Made by a program: the position numbers and the translations under genes
Assembly (NCBI GenBank): GCA_018402565.1
Contig: JAGYIQ010000005.1
Coordinates: 248,001-312,000, forward strand
Direction: 5' to 3'
Source of the DNA: Pirellulaceae bacterium
Lineage (GTDB): Bacteria; Planctomycetota; Planctomycetia; Pirellulales; Pirellulaceae
Length of the DNA: 64,000 nt
Notes under the pieces: model-generated
Told to the model about the DNA's origin: nothing
The model's database searches: none
The model's input: the letters and a program-made list of their open reading frames with translations, nothing else
Shown here: in pieces, positions 38,044 to 47,416 of the stretch
Position numbering within the stretch: position 1 is the stretch's first letter
How the letters are laid out: every line of letters starts with the position of its first letter

Positions 38044-38709
38044 TCAAGGGCTTGTTGATTTTTCCGTAGCGGAATGCGTCAAGCATTTCGATTGAGGCGA
38101 AAACGCTGTGCTTTTGCCCGATGTTCCTTGAATCGGGCAGCCCATTCGCGAGTGAGTCTGGAAAAATCAACAAGCCCAAAATGCGGGTTGATTTTTCCGT
38201 AGCGGAATGCGTCAAGCATTTCGATTGAGGCGAAAACGCTGTGTTTTTGCCCGATTTTCTTGAATCGGGCAGCCCATTCGCGAGTGAGTCTGGAAAAATC
38301 AACAAGCCCAAAATGCGGGTTGATTTTTCCGTAGCGGAATGCGTCAAGCATTTCGATTGAGGCGAAAACGCTGTGTTTTTGCCCGATTTTCTTGAATCGG
38401 GCAGCCCATTCGCGAGTGAGTCTGGAAAAATCAACAAGCCCAAAATGCGGGTTGATTTTTCCGTAGCGGAATGCGTCAAGCATTTCGATTGAGGCGAAAA
38501 CGCTGTGTTTTTGCCCGATTTTCTTGAATCGGGCAGCCCATTCGCGAGTGAGTCTGGAAAAATCAACAAGCCCAAAATGCGGGTTGATTTTTCCGTAGCG
38601 GAATGCGTCAAGCATTTCGATTGAGGCGAAAACGCTGTGTTTTTGCCCGATTTTCTTGAATCGGGCAGCCCATTCGCGAGTGAGTCTGGAAAAATCAACA
38701 AGCCCTCAA
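38044..38709. repeat. TIR repeat family, cluster B: five tandem units flanked by TCAA
   Basis: Five units with a period of about 132 bp run from 38048 to 38705. The array begins with GGGCTTGTTGATTTTTCC and ends with its exact reverse complement. TCAA lies on both sides (38044-38047 and 38706-38709). Internal junctions read AAAATGCGGGTTGA. The open frames across it on the minus strand are repetitive translations of the repeat, not genes. The roughly 290 bases to the next gene hold nothing I can name. Confidence 0.92.
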
Positions 38710-39000
38710 GGGGTTCGTGCGCCCTGGCGAACCGCGAGGCGGAAGCGGGGGCAATTGCAGAAAGTTTGACACATGGGGCAGGCCGGCAACCCAGCGAAAC
38801 CCTGCGGAAAACAACGAAACCAGCGGCCTCGATCCTGCTGTCGTCCGCCTTTTCCGCACTTTCCTTCAACTCAAGTCGGATTGGCTTGATAAAATGTGAT
38901 AGGCCGGTGAGGCCCGCCGTCCGCGCCGGTCGCGGTCCGCTCGTCGCCGGCAATCAAACAACAGCTTGAAATTACCTGGCTCGTTACAAGTGAAGCTCCT

Positions 39001-42000
39001 ATGAATCCAACCCGAACCCTCCTCTCGCGATTGGTTGATTGGCGTCTGTGGTGGCCGCGAACGCTGCCGGCGACGGCTCGGATGGCTTGCCAGACCGGAG
39101 CCGTGTCGCTCCTGGGCTTGGGCGTCCTACCGGACCTTGCCGTTGTCGGCCTGCCCGAACTGACCAGGATCCATGGCCTCAGTGGCGTGACGGTGGCCGC
39201 CGCGGAGTGCACCGCGGCTCCGAGCAGCCGCCTGGAACTCGCTTCAGCCGGACGGTTCCAGGCGAACGAAACTGGCAAGACCGATGGGACGGGCAAAGCG
39301 ACGGGCCCAGCTGATGACGCCAGCCGCCTGGCGGCTGCCAAACAAGCGTACGAGGCCGGACAGGACGCGGAGGCCCTGGCCATCTGGTTGCAACTGCAAC
39401 GTACCAGCCCGAATTTTGCGATCACGCAAGACGTGGACTACTGGTTGGTGATGAGCGGGCTGCGGGCGGGCGAATTCGCTTTGGTCTGGGACGCCAGCCA
39501 GCGTTGGATTGCCGCCCAGCCGGAAGCGGTCCGCCGGGCCGATCGTCCGGCGGAAGGTGCCACGGGCAGCCTGAACTGGGCCAGCCGCCGCGAGATGTTG
39601 GGCCAAGTCGCCTTGGCTCGGATCGAAGCCGCCTATCAGCAAGCGTTGGGGGCCGCGGATTTGGCCGCCCAGGTCCAGTGGCTGACGCGGGCGGAGACCA
39701 CCGCTCAAGAAGTCCAGTCGTGGCAGCTCGAGCCACGCTTCGCCGAGGTCGTGTCGTACCATCGCAATCTGATCGCTCTGCAACAGGAGCTGCGTCGCCG
39801 CGATGCCGATCAGCCCGCTCGGCTGCAGGCCCTACAGCAGCAGCTCCGCGCCGCAGCGGCCGCAGCGTCGTCCACCGAGTTGCGTGACAAGCAGAACTAT
39901 TACGCGGCTGTGAGCGCGGAGTTGTTAGGAGACCTGACGAGCGCCACCGCCATCTGGACCCAACTGGCCAACGAAACCCAGGTCGATACCGAGATTCGTC
40001 ACGCCAGCTTATTTGCTCTGGCCGAGGCCTCCATCAATCGCTGGCTCGCGACCGCAGCCCCAACACCGGACTCGGCCCTGACTGCCGAGGAGCGCCGCAA
40101 CCATCTGCTGGCGGCCCGCGATCTGTACCTGCGACTGCAACAGGAAGCGCCGAGCTACCGGGCCCACAAAGTCGCGTTCAACTTGGGTACCTGCTACCGT
40201 TGGCTCGAGGACCATGCCGCGGCGGTGGCCCAATTCGAGCGAATCGCCTGGCCGGCAACCACGGCCGACGCAAATGCAAATTTAAATGCAATTGCCGACA
40301 CGGATACTGCCGGGAACGCGGATGCCGAAGCCTGGGCCCTGGCCTGGTCGGCTCAGTTCAATTTGGCTCGCTCGCTGTTCAGCCTACAACAATGGGAAGC
40401 AGCGGTCCGAGTGCTGGACCAGGTCCTGCCGCGACTCGCCTTGGCCGATGCAAGTTCCGGCGGCCGAGCCGTGCTGTTGCGGATGCAGTTGGCCGAGAAA
40501 CTGGGCCAGTGGCCGCAGCTGCTGGCGTTGGCCCAGGACGGAGCGGCCTGGCTGCAACAGGTCCCGCAGCAGCAAGCCGAAGTCGACTACCTGACCGCGC
40601 TCTCGCGCTTCCAATCCACGGACAGCGAGCAGCGTTCCGCCGGCGCAACCGCCTTGCAAGCGTTGGCATCCGCACCCCAACATCCGTTCGCGGACTTGGC
40701 GCGGCTGCAGTTGTTGCCCTGGCAGTTGGAGGCTGGCCAGGTGGAAACCTCCGGTCAATGGCGACAGGATTTATCGTCGAGCATGACCGCCGAGTACCGC
40801 GAGCGACTGGAGCAGGCCGCGGCCACTGCCACCGAGTTGCTGGAGAGCCGCGACATGCAAATCGACACGTTCCCGACCAATCCGGCCCTCTGGCAACCAG
40901 AGCAAATCCAAGTGGCCGCGCGGCGGCAACAAGTGCGTCAGTGGCAGGCCAACGCCTGGTTCAAGTTGGGCCGTGATGCGGAGGCCGAGCGAGCCTACGC
41001 GGACTTGCTACGGGACTTTCCCCAAGACGAATCCGTGGCCGAATGGACGATCAAGCGGGCCGTTGCCATCGCGCGGGCCGACGATCCGACCGCGGCCTTG
41101 CCTTTGCTGGCCGAGTCGACCGTGGCCGGTTGGTCCGTCGCCGACCAAGCCGATGCCTGGTGGGTCGTGGGCCAACTGCACCAACAACTGCAAGACGAGC
41201 TGGCGGCCGCCCGCGCATGGGAAGCCGCGTGGGAGCGCTACGCGCCCGGCACTGACAAGCCCATGGCCTTGCAGGCTGCCGTGGCCGCCTACCAACGAGC
41301 CGAGCAGTACCAAGAAATGCTGCGTTTGATCGACCGAGCCGCGCCCGCGGCCACCGGCCCCGAAGCGGTGGCCCTGCTCCTGCAACGCGGTGTGGCTCAA
41401 TACTTCTTGCGGGACCATGCCGCCGCGGAAGCCTCGTTCCAACAGGTGGAAACCCGTGCCAGCCAACTCGCGCCCAGCAGCCCGGCCGAGCAACAACAGC
41501 GAGACGAATGGGTCGCCGATGCCCGCGTCAACCGCGGCTTGGCCCTGCAACAGTTGGGTCGCACGGAAGACGCCAAAACCGTGTGGGAATCCTTCCTTCG
41601 CGCGACTCCGAATCACGCGCACAACGAAACCGTCGTGCAATGGCTCCGCGGTCTCGATCCGAATTGGACCGCCCCCAGCCTGGCGGGGACCGATCCCGCC
41701 GGGAGTAGCGACGCCATCACCAGCGACGCGGCGCGCGATCGCGCGGCGGTCCGTGAGACCTCTGGCAGCGAGAACCTGTCGCTCGCCGAACTGCGGGTTC
41801 GCGCGGAAGAAGCCTTTGCAGCGAAACGCTGGGCGGAATCCAGCCAAGCCTGGGAGCGATTGGCCACCCAGTCGCCGCGGCCAGCCGACCACGATCGCAT
41901 CCTCTACCTGTGGGCCTGGGCCCTCCGCGAGCAGCAACAAGGCGCCGCAGCCGTCGCTGCCTGGGAACAACTGTTGAGCGAGCACATCAGCAGCTCGTGG

Positions 42001-42918
42001 GTCGGCCGCAGCCAATTCCATTTGGGCGAAGCTGCTTACCAAGCTAACGATTATGCTCGGGCCAAAGAACGCTTCCAATCGGCGCGGACCGCTGCCGCAG
42101 AAGCCTCCTTACAACGCAGTGCGCTTTACATGGAAGCCTGGTCCGAACTGAAACAAGGCCAACCGTCGCAAGCCCGCCGATTGTTCCAGACCTTGCTCGA
42201 AGCCGCCGGGACCACCGATCGCGAGCAACCACTGGTGCTGGAGGCCCAGGCCTTGCTGGCCCAGTGCGACTTCCAAGCCGGGGACATGGCTGCGGCAGTC
42301 ACGGCCTATGAAGCCGCCAGCAGCGCGGTGGACAAACTGCGCAGCCTCAAGCCGGAACTGGCGTTTCAGTCCTGCTTGAATGCCGGCCGCGCCGCGATTG
42401 AAACGAGCCAACCCGGTACCGCCATCCTCTGGCTCAACCGCGGTCAGGCCCTGATCGACTCCGGTAGCTTGCCCGCCGAAGTGGACGAACGAACCCGCGC
42501 CGAAGTGCCGTTCCTCTTGGGCGTCGCCCTCCGCTTGAACAACCAAGCCGACGCGGCTCAACAAGCCTTGTCGCAGGTCAGCGGCCGAGCCGATACGGTT
42601 GGACTCCGAGCCCTGTTCGAACTGGCCCAGATCGCTCGGGCCCAAGGCGATGAGACCGCCGCTCGACGCCACTATCAAGCCATTGCCAATGGAGCCTACG
42701 GCGATCAACTGCCGCCCGCGGCCGTGGAACTCAAAGCCCAAGCGTTGCTGGAAGTTGGCCTGTCTTTTGTCCGCGCCGCCAACCAACAGACCGACGCGGC
42801 CGTCCGCGCCGAGCACCTGCGACAAGCCAAAACCTGGCTGACACGAGCGCAATTGCAAAGCGACTCGGTCACCGTCAGCCAACAGGCCGAGCGCCAGCTG
42901 GCGCAACTGGGCACGTAA
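39001..42918 (+). CDS. Large TPR-repeat protein
   Basis: The 1305-residue protein has an N-terminal hydrophobic segment (about residues 36-60) and then long runs of helical TPR-like repeats rich in Ala, Leu, Glu and Gln. Examples are AWFKLGRDAEAERAYADLLRDFPQDE, RAVAIARADDPTAAL and RRHYQAIANGAYGDQLPP. It resembles planctomycete outer-membrane or periplasmic TPR scaffold proteins (YfgC/TolA-like in repeat type). A scaffold role is inference from the repeats. It follows the five-unit TIR array and lies upstream of the accessory cluster. A short GAAGCTCCT precedes the ATG, so the start is not certain. Confidence 0.75.
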   Translation: MNPTRTLLSRLVDWRLWWPRTLPATARMACQTGAVSLLGLGVLPDLAVVGLPELTRIHGLSGVTVAAAECTAAPSSRLELASAGRFQANETGKTDGTGKATGPADDASRLAAAKQAYEAGQDAEALAIWLQLQRTSPNFAITQDVDYWLVMSGLRAGEFALVWDASQRWIAAQPEAVRRADRPAEGATGSLNWASRREMLGQVALARIEAAYQQALGAADLAAQVQWLTRAETTAQEVQSWQLEPRFAEVVSYHRNLIALQQELRRRDADQPARLQALQQQLRAAAAAASSTELRDKQNYYAAVSAELLGDLTSATAIWTQLANETQVDTEIRHASLFALAEASINRWLATAAPTPDSALTAEERRNHLLAARDLYLRLQQEAPSYRAHKVAFNLGTCYRWLEDHAAAVAQFERIAWPATTADANANLNAIADTDTAGNADAEAWALAWSAQFNLARSLFSLQQWEAAVRVLDQVLPRLALADASSGGRAVLLRMQLAEKLGQWPQLLALAQDGAAWLQQVPQQQAEVDYLTALSRFQSTDSEQRSAGATALQALASAPQHPFADLARLQLLPWQLEAGQVETSGQWRQDLSSSMTAEYRERLEQAAATATELLESRDMQIDTFPTNPALWQPEQIQVAARRQQVRQWQANAWFKLGRDAEAERAYADLLRDFPQDESVAEWTIKRAVAIARADDPTAALPLLAESTVAGWSVADQADAWWVVGQLHQQLQDELAAARAWEAAWERYAPGTDKPMALQAAVAAYQRAEQYQEMLRLIDRAAPAATGPEAVALLLQRGVAQYFLRDHAAAEASFQQVETRASQLAPSSPAEQQQRDEWVADARVNRGLALQQLGRTEDAKTVWESFLRATPNHAHNETVVQWLRGLDPNWTAPSLAGTDPAGSSDAITSDAARDRAAVRETSGSENLSLAELRVRAEEAFAAKRWAESSQAWERLATQSPRPADHDRILYLWAWALREQQQGAAAVAAWEQLLSEHISSSWVGRSQFHLGEAAYQANDYARAKERFQSARTAAAEASLQRSALYMEAWSELKQGQPSQARRLFQTLLEAAGTTDREQPLVLEAQALLAQCDFQAGDMAAAVTAYEAASSAVDKLRSLKPELAFQSCLNAGRAAIETSQPGTAILWLNRGQALIDSGSLPAEVDERTRAEVPFLLGVALRLNNQADAAQQALSQVSGRADTVGLRALFELAQIARAQGDETAARRHYQAIANGAYGDQLPPAAVELKAQALLEVGLSFVRAANQQTDAAVRAEHLRQAKTWLTRAQLQSDSVTVSQQAERQLAQLGT

Positions 42919-42969
42919 TCCGCCAACAGACTTGGTGTTCAAGCTTGGTTCATTTTAGCTGCTGTAGTT

Positions 42970-43155
42970 TTGTTTTCAGCCGTTGCTGCGAAGTTGCAGT
43001 GGATTTGGAACAATCCGCTATGGGAAGACATCGCCATTGGCGGCGTTTGGATCACGTTGGCGGCGATTGTATTAGAAGGCTGGGCAGCCTCCCACGCCGG
43101 TGGGGGAGTGGTCGAGGTGCCTCAGTGGTCCACGAGAAACCTACAAAAGTCTTAG
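42970..43155 (+). pseudogene. Collapsed copy: 5' part of the membrane/DUF1573 gene fused to the 3' end of a DUF1559 gene
   Basis: Bases 42978-43090 match 43860-43972 (the 5' part of the membrane/DUF1573 gene). All differences I find in that alignment are at third codon positions and are silent. Immediately after, bases 43091-43136 match 48283-48326, the last codons of the DUF1559 gene (ASxAGGxVVEVP) and the bases after its stop. The result is a 61-residue frame joining the first and last genes of the 43.8-48.3 kb cluster. It looks like a duplicate cluster that lost its interior by deletion. Confidence 0.75.
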
Positions 43156-43226
43156 ACCTTCACTTCGCCGCATTTCGGTCGTATGATGGAGCGGGCGTAG
43201 GGGATGGGTGAACGGAGGTACAAAAT

Positions 43227-43472
43227 ATGTCATTCAGACGGCTAGATCGCGATGTAATCGGTAAACTTGGAACGGATATCTACGAACGTCAGCTACAGTC
43301 CAAGCTGATAGAATCGGCTTTTGACCAGTTCGTTGCGATTGATGTTGAAACAGCCGAATACGAGGTTGCTGCGGAAGCCCATTTGGCCAGTGAGCGGTTG
43401 CGAAATCGCCTGCCAAACGCACAGGTCTTTGTCGCTCGAGTCGGGCATCGCTCTGCGTTTGTCGCAAGGTAA
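43227..43472 (+). CDS. Small protein paired with a retropepsin-like protease gene
   Basis: The 81-residue protein has no signal peptide. Its middle (FVAIDVETAEYEVAAEAHLASERL) and end (NAQVFVARVGHRSAFVAR) match a small family that I recall sitting directly before clan AA aspartic protease genes in cyanobacteria and planctomycetes. The ATG has GGAGG eight bases upstream. The next gene starts immediately after the stop. A partner or antidote role is inference. The pair lies between the collapsed copy and the intact cluster, in sequence less GC-rich than the TPR gene. Confidence 0.62.
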   Translation: MSFRRLDRDVIGKLGTDIYERQLQSKLIESAFDQFVAIDVETAEYEVAAEAHLASERLRNRLPNAQVFVARVGHRSAFVAR

Positions 43473-43856
43473 GTGGTAGCCACTGGCATGATCAACGGAA
43501 AGATCGATTTCAACCTTGAGGCGATTGTTGAACTGGGCATTCAAAACGCTGGGGCCATTTTCAAGCAACGGTTCATCGTTGATACGGGATTTAACGGATT
43601 CGTCGCAGTACCACAGAGTTTGGTTGATAAATTTGGGCTGCCATTGAGAGATGTGCAGCAAGGTATCACGGCAGATGGCAGATCAAGCTTCTTCGATACG
43701 GTCGAAGTAACCGTCCTTTGGCACGATGAGGCCCGCACCTTACAGGCTCAAATTCTTGATGAAGCACTAATCGGAACTCGTCTACTCCGCGGTTGTAGAA
43801 TTGGTGCCGATTGGATTCGTGGTGGATTGTTTCAAATTGAAAAACTGGAGTCCTGA
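43473..43856 (+). CDS. Clan AA (retropepsin-like) aspartic protease
   Basis: The 127-residue single-domain protein has the active-site motif as FIVDTGFNGFVAVP (Asp-Thr-Gly at about residues 32-34). Hydrophobic strands follow, and the second half ends ALIGTRLLRGCRIGADW, which fits the Leu-Gly-type segment of retropepsins. Clan AA proteases work as dimers of such small domains. The gene begins directly after the stop of the 81-residue gene. The start is GTG 43473, or ATG 43488 if the GTG is not used; AAGG is three bases before the former. It overlaps the start of the membrane/DUF1573 frame. Substrates are unknown. Confidence 0.72.
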   Translation: MVATGMINGKIDFNLEAIVELGIQNAGAIFKQRFIVDTGFNGFVAVPQSLVDKFGLPLRDVQQGITADGRSSFFDTVEVTVLWHDEARTLQAQILDEALIGTRLLRGCRIGADWIRGGLFQIEKLES

Positions 43857-44649
43857 AGTAGCAGTCGCTGCGAAGTTGCAGTGGATTTGGAACAATCCGC
43901 TATGGGAAGACATCGCGATTGGCGGCGTTTGGATCACATTGGCGGCGATCGTTTTGGAAGGCTGGGCAGCGGCTTCTATCTTGTTGGTTTCTCGTCGAAA
44001 CGCGGCCTATATCGGGCTGGCGATGCATTCGGTATTACTGATTGCAAGTACGTGGTTTTGGATTTCGGGACAAAGCTGCCAGTATTTTGGTGATTGGCAA
44101 TTGGGTGACTTCAAGATCCCAACTTGGGCGTTACCGATCTACAACTTGGTCGCAGTCATTTTCTTTGCCATAATTGCCATCAAGCCGAATCAACCGACAA
44201 CTGTAAAGTCACGGCTCCGGCTCCCTGATCTAAGTACGCAATTCGGCTTGGTTCTGGGAGTTCTTTTCGGGCTATTCATGTTATCCACCGCCCAGGGCCA
44301 ACAATTTTGGCGGAGCGGCGCGACGGCCAATGAAGTGGTGTTGCAGGCAGGGGAACTCCCGGAACTGGTGCCGGGCGAAAGCTATGAAACCATCGTCACA
44401 TTATACAACCGTTTGTCAAAACCGATCCGCGTGGTCGGGGGCGGGACAAGCTGTACATGCGTGACTCTAGAGAACATTCCGTTGGAGATACCTGCTAACA
44501 GTCGACGCGAATTGGCCGTTCGCTTCACAGTTGGCGAGCATCTCCGTGGGCAGAAGGAATTCACCAGCAGCCTGGTCTACTACCTCGAGGGTGGCCAACC
44601 GTTTCTGGTGCGTGGAGACTTTCGTGGCACGATCGTTGACTTGCGTTGA
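43801..44649 (+). CDS. MauE/DoxX-like membrane protein with C-terminal DUF1573 domain
   Basis: The 282-residue frame has about four membrane helices (roughly residues 40-60, 67-87, 107-128 and 147-162) with a short Cys-containing loop (SGQSCQYFGDW) like MauE/DoxX redox membrane proteins. An extracytoplasmic DUF1573 domain (about 190-280) follows, with GGGTSCTCVTLENIPLEIP. The start is uncertain: GTG 43801 overlaps the protease gene, and TTG 43876 is an alternative. Homology to the collapsed copy begins near the Ala-Val-Ala-Ala-Lys codons (about 43860), so translation must begin at or before those. It is the first gene of a plus-strand series with the Cys-rich peptide. A redox role is inference. 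Confidence 0.65.
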   Translation: MVPIGFVVDCFKLKNWSPEVAVAAKLQWIWNNPLWEDIAIGGVWITLAAIVLEGWAAASILLVSRRNAAYIGLAMHSVLLIASTWFWISGQSCQYFGDWQLGDFKIPTWALPIYNLVAVIFFAIIAIKPNQPTTVKSRLRLPDLSTQFGLVLGVLFGLFMLSTAQGQQFWRSGATANEVVLQAGELPELVPGESYETIVTLYNRLSKPIRVVGGGTSCTCVTLENIPLEIPANSRRELAVRFTVGEHLRGQKEFTSSLVYYLEGGQPFLVRGDFRGTIVDLR

Positions 44650-44695
44650 GTCGTACGATTCTTTTGCCGGTTCGCTTAGCATGAGAGGTTTTGAC

Positions 44696-44920
44696 ATGAG
44701 ACGTTTAATTGCGTCGTCTTTGAATTGCATGGGTACGGCATTGGTTGTGTTTGGTACTTTGGCAAGTACCGGAACACTACTTGCTGACGGCCCCGGTACG
44801 ACACCGACGAATTTTTGCCCGTATGATCCGGGGATTCAGGACTGTGAGAACAAGGGTTGTCCACCAGCCGTACCAAAGTGCGGTGCCCATGGTGGAGCAA
44901 CTTGTACCTGCCATCAGTAA
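44696..44920 (+). CDS. Tiny secreted six-cysteine peptide
   Basis: The 74-residue precursor begins MRRLIASSLN, has a hydrophobic core, and is likely cut after Ala30 (LLADGP). That leaves a mature peptide of about 44 residues with six Cys, at positions 41, 50, 55, 62, 70 and 72. It also contains Pro and Gly-rich turns (CPPAVPKCGAHGG). I do not recognise a family. The ATG has AGAGG seven bases upstream. It follows the membrane/DUF1573 gene by 46 bases. A disulfide-knotted secreted peptide is the simplest reading; activity is unknown. Confidence 0.7.
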   Translation: MRRLIASSLNCMGTALVVFGTLASTGTLLADGPGTTPTNFCPYDPGIQDCENKGCPPAVPKCGAHGGATCTCHQ

Positions 44921-45031
44921 ACATTCTGGTAAATCATCACCGCGTGGACAGCGAAACCTAAAGTCGAGACTTCAGGTTTCGCTACCACCATGGTCACTAA
45001 AATGCAAACTCCTTCGTAGGTTTTTCCGCAA

Positions 45032-46045
45032 ATGAACATTAGCCGCACAAATCCACCAATGGTTCGTCAATTCCCCACAATCCGCTGTTCGATTCTGGGC
45101 ACATCTTTCTTTCTTGTATTAATGTTTTTTCTCGTAACCGAGATTTCGGCAAACGATAGACAATCTCAGTTCTTAGAATTCACGAAATCGCATGAACAGC
45201 GATTCCTCGCGTCGGTAACGTCCGGGCGACAGGAAATTTTGATTAAGAAACAAGGATATACAGCTAGGTATGAAATCCGAGTGCGTGACCTGGATTACGT
45301 TATCGAAGTTCATGAACTAATTGATGCGAGCGGCCATCGAATTGAATTAACGGAAAGTCAGTGCGTCGAATGGCAAGTCAGTGGAAAGATTCCTGCTGAC
45401 GGTCGGTTTATACTGGTTGGCATCCGTGCTGGAAACTCCAAATATGAGTTTGTCTTAGACAATCTAGCTGGTGAGGAAAGGCGTTTTGAGATCAAATCGA
45501 TAAGCCTCACAGACCATAGACCACTGGCTACGTTTGGAGTTTCACCAGTTCACTTACCAATATCCGCTGGCTTTATGCCGTTAGGCGAGGAAGTGGCTGG
45601 AGGTCATATGGAGCTACTAGATTGGCAATTCGATTCAACTCGCAACCTTTGGATTGCAAAGGTCAGGAACAACGACGAGTACATTCAATTAATTGAAATT
45701 GACCCAACTACTGGGTTATTTCTGAAGAAGGAGGTCGTTGAACACGACAGCGTGGAACCGACTGCAACGCACCAATATGAATATGTCGATGGGCACCTTA
45801 GTCGATGGGTTCTTTATCGGGCTGGTACAAGTACACCCAAAGAGCAGCGATATTATCGCAGGTTTGAACCAACGACGATCGATCCATCGGCAATGCTGAT
45901 CTCACATTATGGTTTTGAAGAACCACTTGGCCGTTCCGGGACTAACCTAATTAGTTGGAATTTGTGTGTCGCTTTATTGATAGCCGTTGGGCTAACTCTA
46001 CTATTTTTAGCTCGGAGAACGGCAACGGCCACTCCGAGTCGTTGA
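45032..46045 (+). CDS. Hypothetical exported protein with C-terminal membrane anchor
   Basis: The 337-residue protein has a signal-peptide-like segment at about residues 20-40 (SILGTSFFLVLMFFLV) and a C-terminal membrane helix (LISWNLCVALLIAVGLTLLF) followed by a short basic tail. The middle is beta-rich, with no family I recognise. It contains a small motif region (VHELIDASGHRIELTESQCVEW). The same layout (signal, large domain, C-terminal helix, basic tail) occurs in the next gene. It has lower GC than flanking housekeeping genes. Confidence 0.6.
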   Translation: MNISRTNPPMVRQFPTIRCSILGTSFFLVLMFFLVTEISANDRQSQFLEFTKSHEQRFLASVTSGRQEILIKKQGYTARYEIRVRDLDYVIEVHELIDASGHRIELTESQCVEWQVSGKIPADGRFILVGIRAGNSKYEFVLDNLAGEERRFEIKSISLTDHRPLATFGVSPVHLPISAGFMPLGEEVAGGHMELLDWQFDSTRNLWIAKVRNNDEYIQLIEIDPTTGLFLKKEVVEHDSVEPTATHQYEYVDGHLSRWVLYRAGTSTPKEQRYYRRFEPTTIDPSAMLISHYGFEEPLGRSGTNLISWNLCVALLIAVGLTLLFLARRTATATPSR

Positions 46046-46244
46046 ACAACTCGAGCGTTCGTTTGAGTTAGCGTCAATCGACTGACAAACCGGAATGCCG
46101 TTCCGGCAATTGACGCCTGCCCTCTTTACCGCACCGACCCCAGAATTGAATTGTGACAAAGCACTAGGACGACTTGCCCGCCGTGCCGTTGCACAAGAAC
46201 CAACTACTGATTGCTTGCGATTGCTTCGGCCGAGGATGTGAAAG

Positions 46245-47288
46245 ATGTTCCAGCGATTGCTTTTTACTATTATCGCGTGTGCCTTGATGTTATCTTGTCG
46301 AGATAGTTCGCATGATCCGCAGATTTCGAAACTGCGCGTCTATGACGGCGATATCGCACCAAGCCAACGGGAGTTGATAAAGCATTGGAATGCGTTTTTA
46401 CGTTCCGTTCTCGGCCGGGGTTTTGACGTTGAGATAACCACAAATTCAGGTGAGAACCAGTCGTTTCATTCGAAGTACTTTACGTTTCGAGGGACAGGCT
46501 TCCAAAGCATCCGTGAAGGGTACTTTCGTGGAAAGCATGAGTTGTACGTGACGAATTCTGATTATCGATTTCAGCTCACGAAGGCGTCAGACGAAGATGC
46601 ACCGTGGATCAATGAAGGTGTAACACTGAACGATCCCAACGACAGCTTCCCGCATGATCTTTATGACTCGGGTTTCCTTAATTTGATACCAGCGATCTCA
46701 GATTTCTCGCTGGTCGACCTGGTCGATAATCACGGTGACATTGAATTTTCCGTGAAAGATGTAACTAACGCATGGGAAAACGGAGAGCCTTGTTTTGAGG
46801 CTTTTTTTGTAATTCAGCGCCGGCACACAGAACAAAGTTCTCGTTTGTTAAACACAGCACGAATGAGCTATTTTGTACAGGGAAAGCTTTTGCTATTGAA
46901 GAACCATTACTTGTTGCCAAAGCGAATTGAAGTTAGCCATTTCGAGCGGAGTAATTCCGAATCCGATTTCCCAACGGCAAATCAGAGAACAGAAATTCAT
47001 CATTTTGATTATGGAGTCGAGCCCTTTTTCCATCCGTCGCGAGTAACCAGTAGGTTGCTGCCGGTTGGGAATCAAACAGAGTTTGTCACGACCATGACGT
47101 TCATTCCATCAAGAGCTCCTGGGCAGGAGGAATTTCGCCTGCCCTTTTATGGACTGCCAGAACCGATCGTTCCAAATTGGTACGACACCGCGTTTTGGAC
47201 GGTGGGGATTTCCTGTTTTGGAATTGCAATGATCGGCTTTGGGTTTTGGCTGAACCGGCGAATCGGTAAACAGAGGATCGAGAGCTGA
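46245..47288 (+). CDS. Hypothetical exported protein with C-terminal membrane anchor
   Basis: The 347-residue protein starts with a short hydrophobic signal (LLFTIIACALMLSC), possibly a lipoprotein signal although the -3 residue is not ideal. It ends with a membrane helix (WTVGISCFGIAMIGFGFWL) and a basic tail. The central domain has no recognised motif. GAGGAT lies upstream of the ATG. A motif with GTGACAAAGCACTAG lies about 90 bases upstream of its start, and a near copy about 65 bases upstream of the next gene. Confidence 0.6.
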   Translation: MFQRLLFTIIACALMLSCRDSSHDPQISKLRVYDGDIAPSQRELIKHWNAFLRSVLGRGFDVEITTNSGENQSFHSKYFTFRGTGFQSIREGYFRGKHELYVTNSDYRFQLTKASDEDAPWINEGVTLNDPNDSFPHDLYDSGFLNLIPAISDFSLVDLVDNHGDIEFSVKDVTNAWENGEPCFEAFFVIQRRHTEQSSRLLNTARMSYFVQGKLLLLKNHYLLPKRIEVSHFERSNSESDFPTANQRTEIHHFDYGVEPFFHPSRVTSRLLPVGNQTEFVTTMTFIPSRAPGQEEFRLPFYGLPEPIVPNWYDTAFWTVGISCFGIAMIGFGFWLNRRIGKQRIES

Positions 47289-47416
47289 GGTTACCTGCTC
47301 CACTCAACCTGATTGCATGCCGAGTGTTTTGTCACAACCACAACTTGGCGTGTGACGAAGCACTAGTAATCCTGCCGAACGCTACCTACTTCACTGAAAT
47401 AACTCTGGAATCATCA

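Noticed and set aside
37898..38953. A 351-residue minus-strand frame and a 178-residue frame over cluster B
   Set aside because: Both are translations of the five tandem TIR repeat units with identical peptides at a period of 44 residues; no ribosome-binding site or independent domain is visible.
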